Made by a program: the position numbers and the translations under genes. This document shows positions 45,705 to 53,937 of a DNA stretch of 64,000 bases, piece after piece. Source of the DNA: CBDDFV01 sp965227335 (lineage in GTDB: Bacteria > Planctomycetota > Phycisphaerae > Phycisphaerales > SM1A02); assembly GCA_965227335.1 (NCBI GenBank), contig CBDDFV010000010.1, positions 124,001 through 188,000 of the forward strand, written 5' to 3'. The stretch's first letter is position 1, and every line of letters begins with the position of its first letter. A model generated the notes under the pieces. It was given only the letters and a program-made list of their open reading frames with translations, had not been told where the DNA came from and ran no database searches.

Positions 45705-46097
45705 ATGCTCCGCGAGATCCTCTTCGCCAAGATCCACCAGGCCGTCGTCACCCAGTGCGACCCCGATTACGTCGGCTCCATCACGATCGACCGCGATCTG
45801 CTGGACGCCGTCGGTCTCGTGGTCAACGAAAAGGTCCTCGTCGCCGACTGCAACAACGGCTCCCGATTCGAAACCTACATCTTCGAAGGCGAGCGGGGCA
45901 GCGGGATCATCGGCGTCAACGGCGCCGCCGCGGACCTCACCGGCGTCGGCCACAAGGTCATCATCATGGCCTTCTGTCAGCTCACGCCCGAGGAGATGGA
46001 GCACCATCGCCCCAGGGTGATCGTCTGCGATGCGGACAACCACATCGTCGAGCGCATCGAGTACGCCCCCACGCCGCACGTCGAATCGCCAGCCTGA
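45705..46097 (+). CDS. panD: Aspartate 1-decarboxylase
   Basis: 130 residues. It makes beta-alanine for pantothenate and CoA. The self-cleavage site that generates the pyruvoyl group is in YVGSITID (G24-S25), and VLVADCNNGSRFETYIF, GIIGVNGAAADLTGVGHKVI and MAFCQLTPEE follow the family. The usual length is 115-140 residues. No other pantothenate genes are near. Confidence 0.95.
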   Translation: MLREILFAKIHQAVVTQCDPDYVGSITIDRDLLDAVGLVVNEKVLVADCNNGSRFETYIFEGERGSGIIGVNGAAADLTGVGHKVIIMAFCQLTPEEMEHHRPRVIVCDADNHIVERIEYAPTPHVESPA

Positions 46098-46105
46098 GCC
46101 GACCC

Positions 46106-46122
46106 GGGACGCCCGTTTTTTG
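46106..46122 (+). terminator. Short intrinsic terminator after panD
   Basis: CGGG-ACG-CCCG forms a 4-bp stem followed at once by TTTTTT, 8 bases past the panD stop. The stem is short, so efficiency is uncertain. Confidence 0.4.
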
Positions 46123-46162
46123 CGGGATTTTGCGGGTTTCACGTGAGAACGACGTTTCGGTT

Positions 46163-46216
46163 GAGGAAAATCCAGTCTGGCTGGATTGCGTTTCCTCGCG
46201 CAGCCGTCCGCTGCGC
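46163..46216 (+). promoter_or_regulatory. Two consecutive hairpins in the leader of the dockerin-tagged gene
   Basis: GAGGAAA-ATCCAG (46163-46175) pairs with CTGGAT (46181-46186) and, past a 4-base bulge, TTTCCTC (46191-46197). Directly after it GCGCAGC (46198-46204) pairs with GCTGCGC (46210-46216). They lie 20 bases ahead of ATG 46237, so they could form a structured 5' leader. No riboswitch class is recognised. Confidence 0.4.
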
Positions 46217-46236
46217 CGCTCACGTGGGAGAAGACC

Positions 46237-47076
46237 ATGACACGCTCAATCGCCCCTGTCGTCGCGACCCTGGTGGTCGCCGGCGTCGCGCACGCCCAGA
46301 CCCTCGCCGACGAGGACTTCCAGGACCAGATCTCCGGTACGTTCCCGGATTGCCCGTGGCTCGACACCGCGGCGATCCAGACGCCGCCGGATGTCATCCT
46401 GCCCTCCGCCCTCGTCTTCGTCACCGATGACGCGGACGGGATCGTGACCCGCGCCCTGCAGACGCGTCAGACGGACTGGTTCGACGGCATCTACGCCCCG
46501 CTGCCCGTCGCCGATCGCTACCTGGTCCGGGCCGACGTGCGGGTCGATGTCTACGACCCGGACGCGAACCCCGAGTTCCCCGCGGCGAACTGGGCGATGT
46601 ACGTTTCCGTGTCCCAGTTCAGCGATCTGTTTCCGGCCGGCGGCTGGGCGGGCGTCGGGGTGTACGCGTCCGCGGCGACCCAGGGCTGGCGACTCTACGT
46701 CGTCGGCACGGATCCGAAGGCCCCGGTGGCCGCGGAAATCGATCTCGAACTGCCGGCCGTCGCGGGCGTCTGGTACCGCGTGGAACTGGAGGTCCTCGCC
46801 GGGACCGAATCGATTCACACCCGCATCCTCGACGGCGCGACGGACGCGGTGCTCCTCGATCGCGTCGATGTGATCCCGGGCCTGACGCCGGCCCAGACGC
46901 AGTTCGACGCCCTCGCCTGCTTCGACGGCGACGACCCCGAAACGCCGGTCAACAACCAGGCCACGATCGACAACATCACCTACGAAGTCGGCTACCCTGC
47001 CCCGACCGGTGATCTCGACGGCGACGGCGTCGTCGGACCGGCCGACCTCGCGATCCTGCTTGCGAACTGGGGCTGA
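46237..47076 (+). CDS. Secreted protein with C-terminal dockerin-like loop
   Basis: 279 residues. A signal peptide ends at about AHAQ (21). The body resembles a concanavalin-like lectin/glucanase beta sandwich: WRLYVVGTDPKAPVAAE, GVWYRVELEVLAGTESIHTR and NQATIDNITYEVGYP. It ends in DLDGDGVVGPADLAILLANW, a single dockerin-like calcium loop. The combination suggests a cell-surface or extracellular binding protein. ATG 46237 has GGGAGAAG upstream. A leader of two hairpins precedes it. Confidence 0.82.
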   Translation: MTRSIAPVVATLVVAGVAHAQTLADEDFQDQISGTFPDCPWLDTAAIQTPPDVILPSALVFVTDDADGIVTRALQTRQTDWFDGIYAPLPVADRYLVRADVRVDVYDPDANPEFPAANWAMYVSVSQFSDLFPAGGWAGVGVYASAATQGWRLYVVGTDPKAPVAAEIDLELPAVAGVWYRVELEVLAGTESIHTRILDGATDAVLLDRVDVIPGLTPAQTQFDALACFDGDDPETPVNNQATIDNITYEVGYPAPTGDLDGDGVVGPADLAILLANWG

Positions 47077-47120
47077 ACCGCGGCCGCGGTCGTCACGCGG
47101 GCGCCCATGAAGGAGCCCGC

Positions 47121-47876
47121 GTGCCCGATGCGTCCACCATCGCCCTGATCGCCCTGATCCTGTGCGGCGGCGCGGCGCTGCAATCCGCGGCGGGGTTCGG
47201 CTTCGGCATGTTCGCCGTCCCGCTCCTCATCCTCGCCGGACGACCCTCCGGCGAAGCGATCGTCATGGTCGCCACGTGCGGCGGATTCCAGCTCGTCACC
47301 GGGCTCTGGACCGTACGCCGACACATCCAGTGGCGCGATTCGTGTGCGCACATCGCGCTCACCGCGTGCGGCGTCCCGATCGGGGTCGCCCTCCTCGGCA
47401 TGGCCGCGGCGGTCGGCGCCGATCGCATCAAGCAGCTCATCGGCGGGGTGCTTCTCGTCGCGCTGATCACGCAACTCATCTGGCGCCCGACGCCCCGTGA
47501 GAAACTCCATCCCGGCTGGGCGTTCGGCGCCTGCGGTCTCGGCGGGATCATGGGCGGTTTCGCGGGGATGGGCGGACCGCCGATCGTCCTGTGGATCATG
47601 GCCCACGACTGGTCGACCCATCGCGCCCGCGCGACGATGTGGATGATCTTCCTCGGCATGCTCCCGTTCCAGGCGTTCTTCCTCGCCCGCGAATTCGGGA
47701 GCGAGGTGTGGACGGCGGCCGGTCTCGCCGCGCTGATCGCGCCGCTGACCTTCCTCGGCGTCATTCCGGGGTTGTGGATCGGCCACCGGATGTCGCGGGT
47801 CGCGTTGCGTCGGCTGGCGCTGGGGATTCTGTTCGTGATTGCGTTCGCCGCGATCGCCGGGCCGTGGATGTCCTGA
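47121..47876 (+). CDS. TauE/SafE-family sulfite or anion exporter
   Basis: 251 residues with seven or eight membrane helices. Family features are LQSAAGFGFGMFAVPLLILA near the start and its repeat GGIMGGFAGMGGPPIVLWIM in the second half, marking the inverted duplicated TauE fold. The transported ion (sulfite, sulfoacetate or another) is not decidable. It starts at GTG 47121 with an AAGGAG site upstream. Confidence 0.93.
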   Translation: MPDASTIALIALILCGGAALQSAAGFGFGMFAVPLLILAGRPSGEAIVMVATCGGFQLVTGLWTVRRHIQWRDSCAHIALTACGVPIGVALLGMAAAVGADRIKQLIGGVLLVALITQLIWRPTPREKLHPGWAFGACGLGGIMGGFAGMGGPPIVLWIMAHDWSTHRARATMWMIFLGMLPFQAFFLAREFGSEVWTAAGLAALIAPLTFLGVIPGLWIGHRMSRVALRRLALGILFVIAFAAIAGPWMS

Positions 47877-47984
47877 CCGTCGCCGGAACGCAACGCCGCC
47901 GTCGACTGCGTGTCGTCTTCACGCGCGGCCCGGGGACCGTGCGACGGAGCCGACATTCTGCGCCCCACGGCGTAGACTGACGAC

Positions 47985-48452
47985 ATGACCCGTCCCGCCC
48001 CCGCTCTCGAATCCCGCCGACGCCGCCGTCCCCGCTGGCTCGCCACGGGCGTGGTGCTGCTCGCGATTCTCGTCCTCTTCGTCTACGACCGGCAGCGCGG
48101 GCAGGCCGATCGCGCCATCGTCGGCCAGGAACTCAGCGAGATCATCCGGAGCGACGTCCGACTCGGGACGCCGACCGCCGACCTCACGCTCGACCGCATC
48201 CACGCCATCCCCAACGACGGCGGAGGCTGGTCCCTGGAGGTGCGGGACGGCGACCTCCTCGACGGCGGCGGAGCCAGCCACACCGCAGAGCTTCGATCCG
48301 AGCCGGATCATCGACTCCGACTCCTGATCCGCGTGTATCTCCGGCGCGGCGCCGCCCAGCCGATCGAGATCCTCGGCTATCTTGAACCCGAGGCCGCCGA
48401 CACGCCGACCACGGCGCCCGACGCCGCACCCCCTTCTCCCCCCGCTCCCTGA
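47985..48452 (+). CDS. Single-pass membrane protein of unknown function
   Basis: 155 residues. A basic N-terminus (RRRRRPRWLA) precedes one membrane helix (TGVVLLAILVLFVY). The outer part is small and acidic, with DVRLGTPTADLTLDRIH and WSLEVRDGDLLDGGG, and ends in a Pro/Ala-rich tail. I recognise no family. It lies 12 bases upstream of the aminotransferase gene and may be co-transcribed. Confidence 0.7.
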   Translation: MTRPAPALESRRRRRPRWLATGVVLLAILVLFVYDRQRGQADRAIVGQELSEIIRSDVRLGTPTADLTLDRIHAIPNDGGGWSLEVRDGDLLDGGGASHTAELRSEPDHRLRLLIRVYLRRGAAQPIEILGYLEPEAADTPTTAPDAAPPSPPAP

Positions 48453-48464
48453 GAGGCCCGATTC

Positions 48465-49355
48465 ATGCAGGTCTGGTTGAACGGCGCGTTCGTCGACGCC
48501 GCCGACGCGAAAATCTCCGTGTTCGACGCCGGGTTCCAACACGCGGTCGGTCTGTTCGAGACCATCAGCGCCGCGAACGGACGCGCGTTCCGCGCGCACG
48601 ATCACATGCAACGCCTCGTCGACTCCGCTCGCGACCTCGCCCTCACCGAACGACTGCGCGTCCCGCCGCTCGTCGATGCGATCAACCTGACGCTGAAGAA
48701 GAACAAGCTCGAGCGGGCCCGGGTGCGGGTGACCGTGACCGGCGGCGATCTGAACCGGCCGCTGCAGGAGTCGACCCCGAACGATCCGACCGTGCTGATC
48801 GTCGCCCAGCCGCCGACGCCGTATCCGCGCGAGATGTTCAACGAGGGCGTGCGGGCGATCGAGGCGATGGAGCGCGACGCGGCGGTCACGCCGATGGCGG
48901 GTCACAAGACGATCAACTACTGGGCGCGGATCCAGACGCTCCAGCGCGCCGCCGCGTACGGCGCCGGCGAGGCGATCTGGTTCTCGGTCAGCGGCCAGTT
49001 GTCGGCGGGCGCGGTGAGCAATGCATTCATCGTGAGAGACGGCGTCCTGCTGACGCCGTTCGCACGGGGCGAGGAGGAGCCGGGCATGTTCCCGTCCGCC
49101 GCGCGTCCGGGCGTGACCCGCGCGGCGGTCATCGAACTGGCCGACGCCGCGGACATCGAAGTCCGCCGCGCCAACATCCAGCCGGAAGAAGTCGTCCACG
49201 CCGACGAGATGTTCCTCACGAACGCAAGCTGGGGCGTCCTGCCGGTGGTTGGCGTCGGCGAGGACATCGAGATCGGGAACGGGAAGGTCGGTCCGGTCAC
49301 GCGTCAGATGCGCGATGCGTGGCTCGCGCTGGTCGAGACCGAGACGTCGGCGTGA
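48465..49355 (+). CDS. Class IV aminotransferase (IlvE/PabC/D-amino acid type)
   Basis: 296 residues with pyridoxal phosphate chemistry. The lysine is K148 in MAGHKTINYWAR; other class IV features are LNGAFVDAADAKISVFDAGF, VGLFETISAANGRAFRAHDH, and a C-terminal ADEMFLTNASWGVLPVVGVG. These resemble branched-chain aminotransferase and aminodeoxychorismate lyase; sequence alone cannot separate these. Folate folP lies elsewhere in the window, which slightly supports PabC. It is one of several forward-strand genes. Confidence 0.9.
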   Translation: MQVWLNGAFVDAADAKISVFDAGFQHAVGLFETISAANGRAFRAHDHMQRLVDSARDLALTERLRVPPLVDAINLTLKKNKLERARVRVTVTGGDLNRPLQESTPNDPTVLIVAQPPTPYPREMFNEGVRAIEAMERDAAVTPMAGHKTINYWARIQTLQRAAAYGAGEAIWFSVSGQLSAGAVSNAFIVRDGVLLTPFARGEEEPGMFPSAARPGVTRAAVIELADAADIEVRRANIQPEEVVHADEMFLTNASWGVLPVVGVGEDIEIGNGKVGPVTRQMRDAWLALVETETSA

Positions 49356-49401
49356 GCACCGACCACCACGGCGGAGAACGCAGGCATCAACGGCCGCGCC
49401 C

Positions 49402-49923
49402 ATGTCGGCCCCGAGCGGCGACGTGACCATCCCCCCCTGGATCGACTTCTGGCGCTCACGCGACGATCGAGGCGCGCCGTGTCGACTGCGCGGCGACAAG
49501 GCGACGCCGCGCTCTGAACGCAGACGCCTCGGCCGGATTCTCGCAACCCTGTGGCCGGAGATGGCGTTTCAACTCGTCGTCCTCGTCGGTGCGTGGTACG
49601 TCGGGATGCGGATCATCTGGATCGGGCTGCAGATGGTCGTGCCGCCTTCGAGTTCGATGTGGATCGGGGCGTGGGTCGTCGGCTGGGCGGCGACGCTCTG
49701 GCTGTTCACGTGGCTGATCCTGCGTACGGTGCAGCATCGAGCGGTGCGGCGGTTGCTGTTGCTCGGTCGATGCCCGGCGTGCGGACACCGGATCGACCTC
49801 GGACCCCTCGAGGATGATGTGTATCGCGTGTGTCCCGAGTGCGGCGCGGCGTGGCGATCGGCGTGCAAACTGCGTCCGCCGCGCCGGAGTGGGGTTCCCG
49901 GCGCGGCGGACGTGAGAGAATGA
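49402..49923 (+). CDS. Two-helix membrane protein with C-terminal zinc ribbon
   Basis: 173 residues. Two membrane helices (about residues 54-75 and 85-105; LVVLVGAWYVGMRIIW and AWVVGWAATLWLFTWL) precede a basic linker and a zinc ribbon (CPACGHRIDLGPLEDDVYRV then CPECG). The ribbon is on the same side as the C-terminus. Start at ATG 49402. Unknown function; it is like two other ribbon proteins in the window. The role may be nucleic acid or protein contact at the membrane. Confidence 0.7.
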   Translation: MSAPSGDVTIPPWIDFWRSRDDRGAPCRLRGDKATPRSERRRLGRILATLWPEMAFQLVVLVGAWYVGMRIIWIGLQMVVPPSSSMWIGAWVVGWAATLWLFTWLILRTVQHRAVRRLLLLGRCPACGHRIDLGPLEDDVYRVCPECGAAWRSACKLRPPRRSGVPGAADVRE

Positions 49924-50234
49924 AAGCCTGAGTCGTCGCGCCGTCCGCGATCAGGGCGTCCGGTTCGCGCGCAGCGACGCCAGATCGCCCGTCCTGCCGA
50001 AGCCCAGTTCAGGTGGTCTGGCCGAAACCCGCCGTCCCCGGGTGGGGTTCGCCGCCGAGGCCCAGCGACGCGGTGAGAGCGAGCCTCAGCAGGGAGGATC
50101 GCCTGACGGAGCGGGGGCAGGCGCCGTGTGCATGATGTCGCGTCGAACGCCTGTTCATGCATGATTGTCCGGTTTTCCCCGGGGCGGGGGAAGGTCCTAC
50201 CATGTGGCCAGCGCCGCCGCATGCATGATCCGCC
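49924..50234. other. 311-base gap with a possible gene remnant
   Basis: No intact gene is evident. On the minus strand a 49-codon frame (50009-50158) holds a Tat-like signal; otherwise the sequence is unremarkable. An ATG-rich stretch CATGCATGA occurs twice near 50150 and 50219. Confidence 0.5.
50009..50158 (-). pseudogene. Possible remnant of a Tat-exported protein N-terminus
   Basis: The frame reads MNRRSTRHHAHGACPRS, then VRRSSLLRLALTASLGLGG, which matches the pattern of a twin-arginine signal at the start of DUF1501-type planctomycete proteins. It breaks off with a stop 13 residues later. No ribosome site is clear. It may be the 5' end of a lost gene, but chance resemblance is possible. 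Confidence 0.25.
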
Positions 50235-50957
50235 ATGGTCCGACTCGTTCGTCGCAAACTCCGTGAGATCCGCTACTACTCCGCCCCGCGTCGCCGGACG
50301 GCGTGGGGTCGCGTGTACGAAGCGTCGCTGATCGTCGCCGTCGTCCTCGCCCCGCTCGGCGTGTTCCTGTCCGAGCGGTACGTCGTGAGCACGGACGTGA
50401 TCGCGATCGTGAACGGACGACTCGGCCGCTCGGAGTTCGGACGCCTTGAAGCGTGGACCATCGCCACCGAACCCGCCGGCACGCCGTGGCGCCACCCCCG
50501 ACCCCACGGCGAGTTCATCGCGAGCGTCACCCGTGAACGGCGCGGCCTGTTCACGCACTCCACGATCATCACGCATCCGCCCGACATCACCCTCCGACGC
50601 TTCACCGAGGCGAAGCCGATCCCCGGACTCCCGCCTGACGCGCCGGAGTCGCCGCTGGTGCTGGAGGCCCTGCAACGCGAAGGCCCGCCCGCGCTCCGGC
50701 GCGTCCGGACGGATCCGGACGTCGATCGCAGCGTTCCCGCCTGGCTGCTCGCCGCCACGGGCTGGTGGGTGGTCCTCGCGGTTGCGTTCGGGATCGCGTT
50801 GTTCCTCGTCCGCATCGCGGTCTTCCTCGCGACCGACGTGAAGGCGGATCGGGACGACAAGCTGCGTCGGCAGAACAAGTGCGTGAACTGCGGCTACAAC
50901 CTGCGGGGCCTGGAGTTCAATGCGAACTGCCCGGAATGCGGCGTCCTGCTGGACTGA
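50235..50957 (+). CDS. Membrane protein with C-terminal zinc ribbon
   Basis: 240 residues. Helix one is about 30-48 (ASLIVAVVLAPLGVFLSER) and helix two about 170-195 (WWVVLAVAFGIALFLVRIAV), with a roughly 120-residue domain between them that should be outside the cytoplasm. The C-terminus is CVNCGYNLRGLEFNANCPEC then G, the CxxCGYxLRGL...CPECG ribbon seen widely in planctomycetes. Likely works at the inner membrane; its partner is unknown. ATG 50235; the next gene starts 55 bases after. Confidence 0.75.
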   Translation: MVRLVRRKLREIRYYSAPRRRTAWGRVYEASLIVAVVLAPLGVFLSERYVVSTDVIAIVNGRLGRSEFGRLEAWTIATEPAGTPWRHPRPHGEFIASVTRERRGLFTHSTIITHPPDITLRRFTEAKPIPGLPPDAPESPLVLEALQREGPPALRRVRTDPDVDRSVPAWLLAATGWWVVLAVAFGIALFLVRIAVFLATDVKADRDDKLRRQNKCVNCGYNLRGLEFNANCPECGVLLD

Positions 50958-51012
50958 GGACGGCCGGCGGATTTCGCTCAACCGGCGGGTCGGTCTGTCC
51001 GATATCGCGGAC

Positions 51013-51567
51013 GTGACCACCTCCCCCTCGACATCCCGGGCTCGATTCCTTCCGGTCGCGGCGGCGGCGGGTCTGCTGGTCGCCGGCGCCGTGTGGGTCA
51101 TCAAACGCAGCGTCGGACCGAAGCCCGTTCCGGCCTCGGAAGTCGTCCGCACATTGCGCGGGCTGGCCCTGCAACGCACCGCGGACGGCGTCACGGCCAA
51201 CGGCGGTGAAGTCGGTCCGTGGTGGATCTGCGCGGGAGACGTCGATCGCGACACGGGCGACCTGTTGAACTTCCACGTGGAGAGCTTCAACGTCCGCATC
51301 GGCGCCGCGCGGGCGCGGGTCGAGGTCGACCCGATCGACGACACGTTCAGTTTCATCATGACCGACGTCGTCTACACTGCGATTCCAAAGAAGCCCCGGT
51401 ATGCAACCGACGGCGGGTCCGAAGAACCCGCCGTGGAGGCGACGTTGCTTGAGATGAAGGAATACGTGCTCGGACCGGCCCCCTGGCCGGGCGACATCGT
51501 GGCCGACGCCGCGGGTCCGGCCCTGCCCTCGCGTCGGATCACCGATGCGACGGGGACTGAACGCTGA
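51013..51567 (+). CDS. Hypothetical membrane-anchored protein
   Basis: 184 residues. One N-terminal helix (FLPVAAAAGLLVAGAVWVIK) anchors a globular part with WWICAGDVDRDTGDLLNFHV, RVEVDPIDDTFSFIMTDVVY and a C-terminal AEATLLEMKEYVLG-like stretch. I recognise no family. GTG 51013 is chosen because it gives the compact anchor; the frame is open 31 codons further up. Its last 29 bases overlap the 3' end of the converging kinase gene. Confidence 0.65.
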   Translation: MTTSPSTSRARFLPVAAAAGLLVAGAVWVIKRSVGPKPVPASEVVRTLRGLALQRTADGVTANGGEVGPWWICAGDVDRDTGDLLNFHVESFNVRIGAARARVEVDPIDDTFSFIMTDVVYTAIPKKPRYATDGGSEEPAVEATLLEMKEYVLGPAPWPGDIVADAAGPALPSRRITDATGTER

Positions 51568-53890
51568 CCGTCTTGAGCACGCGAGCGGTGTCGTATTCGT
51601 CCGGGGCGCCGATCCATGACAACGTGACCGATCCGGGATCGTCCGTCTCCGACGGGCCGAGGTAGATCACGCCGCCGTACTGGTGCGCGAGCAGCAGGTC
51701 GCGAAGGCGGTCGGACGCGGCCCGGCTCATTTCCAGCGACGCCGGGCCCGGGATCAGCGTCCGCACCTGGGCGTCAATCGTGCGATCCGGCTCGAACGCG
51801 ACCCAGCCGTAATCCGCGTACGCGTCGGCGAGTTGCTCCGCGACTTCGTCCGCCCGCTGCGGATTCGGGTGATCGTTCACGATCAGCAGCGGCATCGGCG
51901 TCTGCAGCTCCGCCGGCGGCGCGAAGACGTCGAGGAACGTCGAGGCGTTCTCCACGTTGAGCACCGCGGGCGGTCCCTCGTAGTACGAGCCGCCACGTCG
52001 GGTGACGGCGAACATCGCCACCGCCGCGACCGCCGCCACGGTCACGAGCACGAGACCGACCACGAACGGCGTCGGCTGACGTTCCGCCCGCGCCTGCGGA
52101 CCGGCGGCCGGCCGACGGCGACGCGCGGCGTGCACGCGTCGGCGCGCGGCCTGGGCGCGGGCTCGCGCCGCCTTGACCTGCGCCTTCGCCGCCTTTCGCG
52201 CCGACAGACGCCCGTCCGCCACGTCGTTCTCGATCGCGCGGAACGTGTTCGCCATCGATGCGAACTCCTCGCGGAGCACCTGGTGCGCTTCCTCGTTCTC
52301 ATCGTCACGACGCTTCGCCGCCGGCGGAGCCGGGGGCGAAGCGGTCGCCACGCCGCCGCCCGCATCCTCGACGTCGTACTTGCCGGTCCACCAGTTGGTC
52401 ACGCGGAGACGAGGCCGACGGAACGGCGAGAACGTCGCGACCGCCGCCGCGACCGCCGCGCCCTCCGGCGGCGCGGACCAGCCGCGGCTCTCCCCGTCGT
52501 CGTCGCGACGCGACGCGAACGCCGCGGCGGGCTCGGGCTCGGGATTCGGGTTGTACAGCGGCGGCGTCGGCGTCGACGCGACCGCAGGATCGCCCCCCAT
52601 CGACGGCAGTTCAGCCGGCTTGAGGGCGTACGCGTCCGACGACGCCGCGATCGCATCGAGATCGCGCAGCATCGCGGCGGCGGACTCGTACCGCTTGTTG
52701 TAATCCGCCATCGCCCGGCGGATGACCCAGCGGACCGCCTCCGGCTGCTTCTTGTCGAAGCGGCTCAGACCACCGTGGGCCGGGAACGTACCTTCCGCGA
52801 GGAAGTACAGCACCGCGCCCGCGGCGTAGACGTCGAACTTCGCGCCGTCGACCTCGTGCACCTTCACGCCCCGGAGAGCCTGGCGGACCATCTCCGGATC
52901 GCGGAAATACTCGGTGCCGTGCGTCGTCAGCGTCATCGCCGAACGCAGCGGCGTCACGAGACCGAGGTCGACAAGGTGGGCGCGGCCGTGGTGCACGATG
53001 ATGTTGTCGGGCTTGACGTCCTTGTGCCAGAGGCCGCCGTCGTGATACGTCGCCAGGGTCGCGACGAGATCGCGTACGTAGCCGATCGCTTCGTCCATGC
53101 GACGCCGATCGAGCCCGTCCTGACCCGACACGCCGTGCATCTGCTTGGCGATGACGCCGAGATGATCGCCGTCGTGGTACGGCATGACGTAGAAGAAACG
53201 ATCCTCGTCCATGCCGTGCTCGAGCACGAGGCCGAGCTGCTTCGCCGCTTCGAGCGCCCGGGATTCCCGGATCACCTGCGGCAGCGAGGAGCCTTCCGCG
53301 AGAGCGAACACCTTGATGACCACACGGTCGGGCAACCGGGCGGCTTTCTTCGGATCGATCGGACGCGCGATGTAGAGCTTCGCCCCCGAGCCGCCGCCGC
53401 GCAACGATCCGACGATCTCGTACCCGTCGAACGCCCCGACGCGTCGGGAGGGCTTGTCCCGGGTCGGCGCCGCGGCCATCGCCTCGGGAACCCGCTGCTC
53501 CACGCCTTCGAGGAGGCCGTGAAGGAACACGAGCTTGAGGGGACGACGCAGGAGCACGCGGTAGAGGCAGGCCCCGGCGACGCCGAACTCGCGTTTGGCG
53601 GACGCGGCGAAATGGCCCGCCGCGGACCACCGTCCGATCGCCACGTTGAGCAGCGTCAGCGGGAGCAGGACGAGGAGGGCGGGAATGGCCCCGATGAATC
53701 GGATCACGTCGCCGAGCACGCCGCCGATGAACTCGAAGACGTGCAGGAAGAGGAACCCGATCCCCTTGAACAGATTGGCGATCAGCCAGCCCACGCCGCG
53801 CAACACCGGCACGAGCACGTACACGAGCACGAGGATCGCGGCGGTGGCGGCGAGCAGGATCAGCAGCAGGGCGAGGAGCAGTTGAATCAC
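51539..53890 (-). CDS. Membrane Ser/Thr protein kinase
   Basis: 783 residues. Three N-terminal hydrophobic segments (about 5-28, 32-60, 62-85) precede a kinase domain (about 157-430). Key residues: K193 in VVIKVF, catalytic loop HKDVKPDN (D291, N296), and DLG (D308) in place of DFG, then GTEYFRDPEM. The glycine loop is atypical (SLRGGGSGAKLY). A Pro/Glu-rich linker, one further helix (about 620-642) and an outside domain of about 125 residues follow. With the sigma factor 47 bases upstream on the same strand, I infer that the kinase regulates it. Whether it is active is not proven, though the catalytic residues are present. Confidence 0.88.
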   Translation of the reverse strand: MIQLLLALLLILLAATAAILVLVYVLVPVLRGVGWLIANLFKGIGFLFLHVFEFIGGVLGDVIRFIGAIPALLVLLPLTLLNVAIGRWSAAGHFAASAKREFGVAGACLYRVLLRRPLKLVFLHGLLEGVEQRVPEAMAAAPTRDKPSRRVGAFDGYEIVGSLRGGGSGAKLYIARPIDPKKAARLPDRVVIKVFALAEGSSLPQVIRESRALEAAKQLGLVLEHGMDEDRFFYVMPYHDGDHLGVIAKQMHGVSGQDGLDRRRMDEAIGYVRDLVATLATYHDGGLWHKDVKPDNIIVHHGRAHLVDLGLVTPLRSAMTLTTHGTEYFRDPEMVRQALRGVKVHEVDGAKFDVYAAGAVLYFLAEGTFPAHGGLSRFDKKQPEAVRWVIRRAMADYNKRYESAAAMLRDLDAIAASSDAYALKPAELPSMGGDPAVASTPTPPLYNPNPEPEPAAAFASRRDDDGESRGWSAPPEGAAVAAAVATFSPFRRPRLRVTNWWTGKYDVEDAGGGVATASPPAPPAAKRRDDENEEAHQVLREEFASMANTFRAIENDVADGRLSARKAAKAQVKAARARAQAARRRVHAARRRRPAAGPQARAERQPTPFVVGLVLVTVAAVAAVAMFAVTRRGGSYYEGPPAVLNVENASTFLDVFAPPAELQTPMPLLIVNDHPNPQRADEVAEQLADAYADYGWVAFEPDRTIDAQVRTLIPGPASLEMSRAASDRLRDLLLAHQYGGVIYLGPSETDDPGSVTLSWIGAPDEYDTARVLKTVSVQSPSHR

Positions 53891-53937
53891 GGGTCAGACT
53901 CCCGCACGCACGCCGTCGCCGGCGTGCGTGTCAAAGG

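Noticed and set aside
49569..51359. Long minus-strand frame of nearly 600 codons
   Set aside because: It overlaps three plus-strand genes that have signal-like helices and zinc ribbons. Its own product is Arg/Ser/Thr-rich without motifs.
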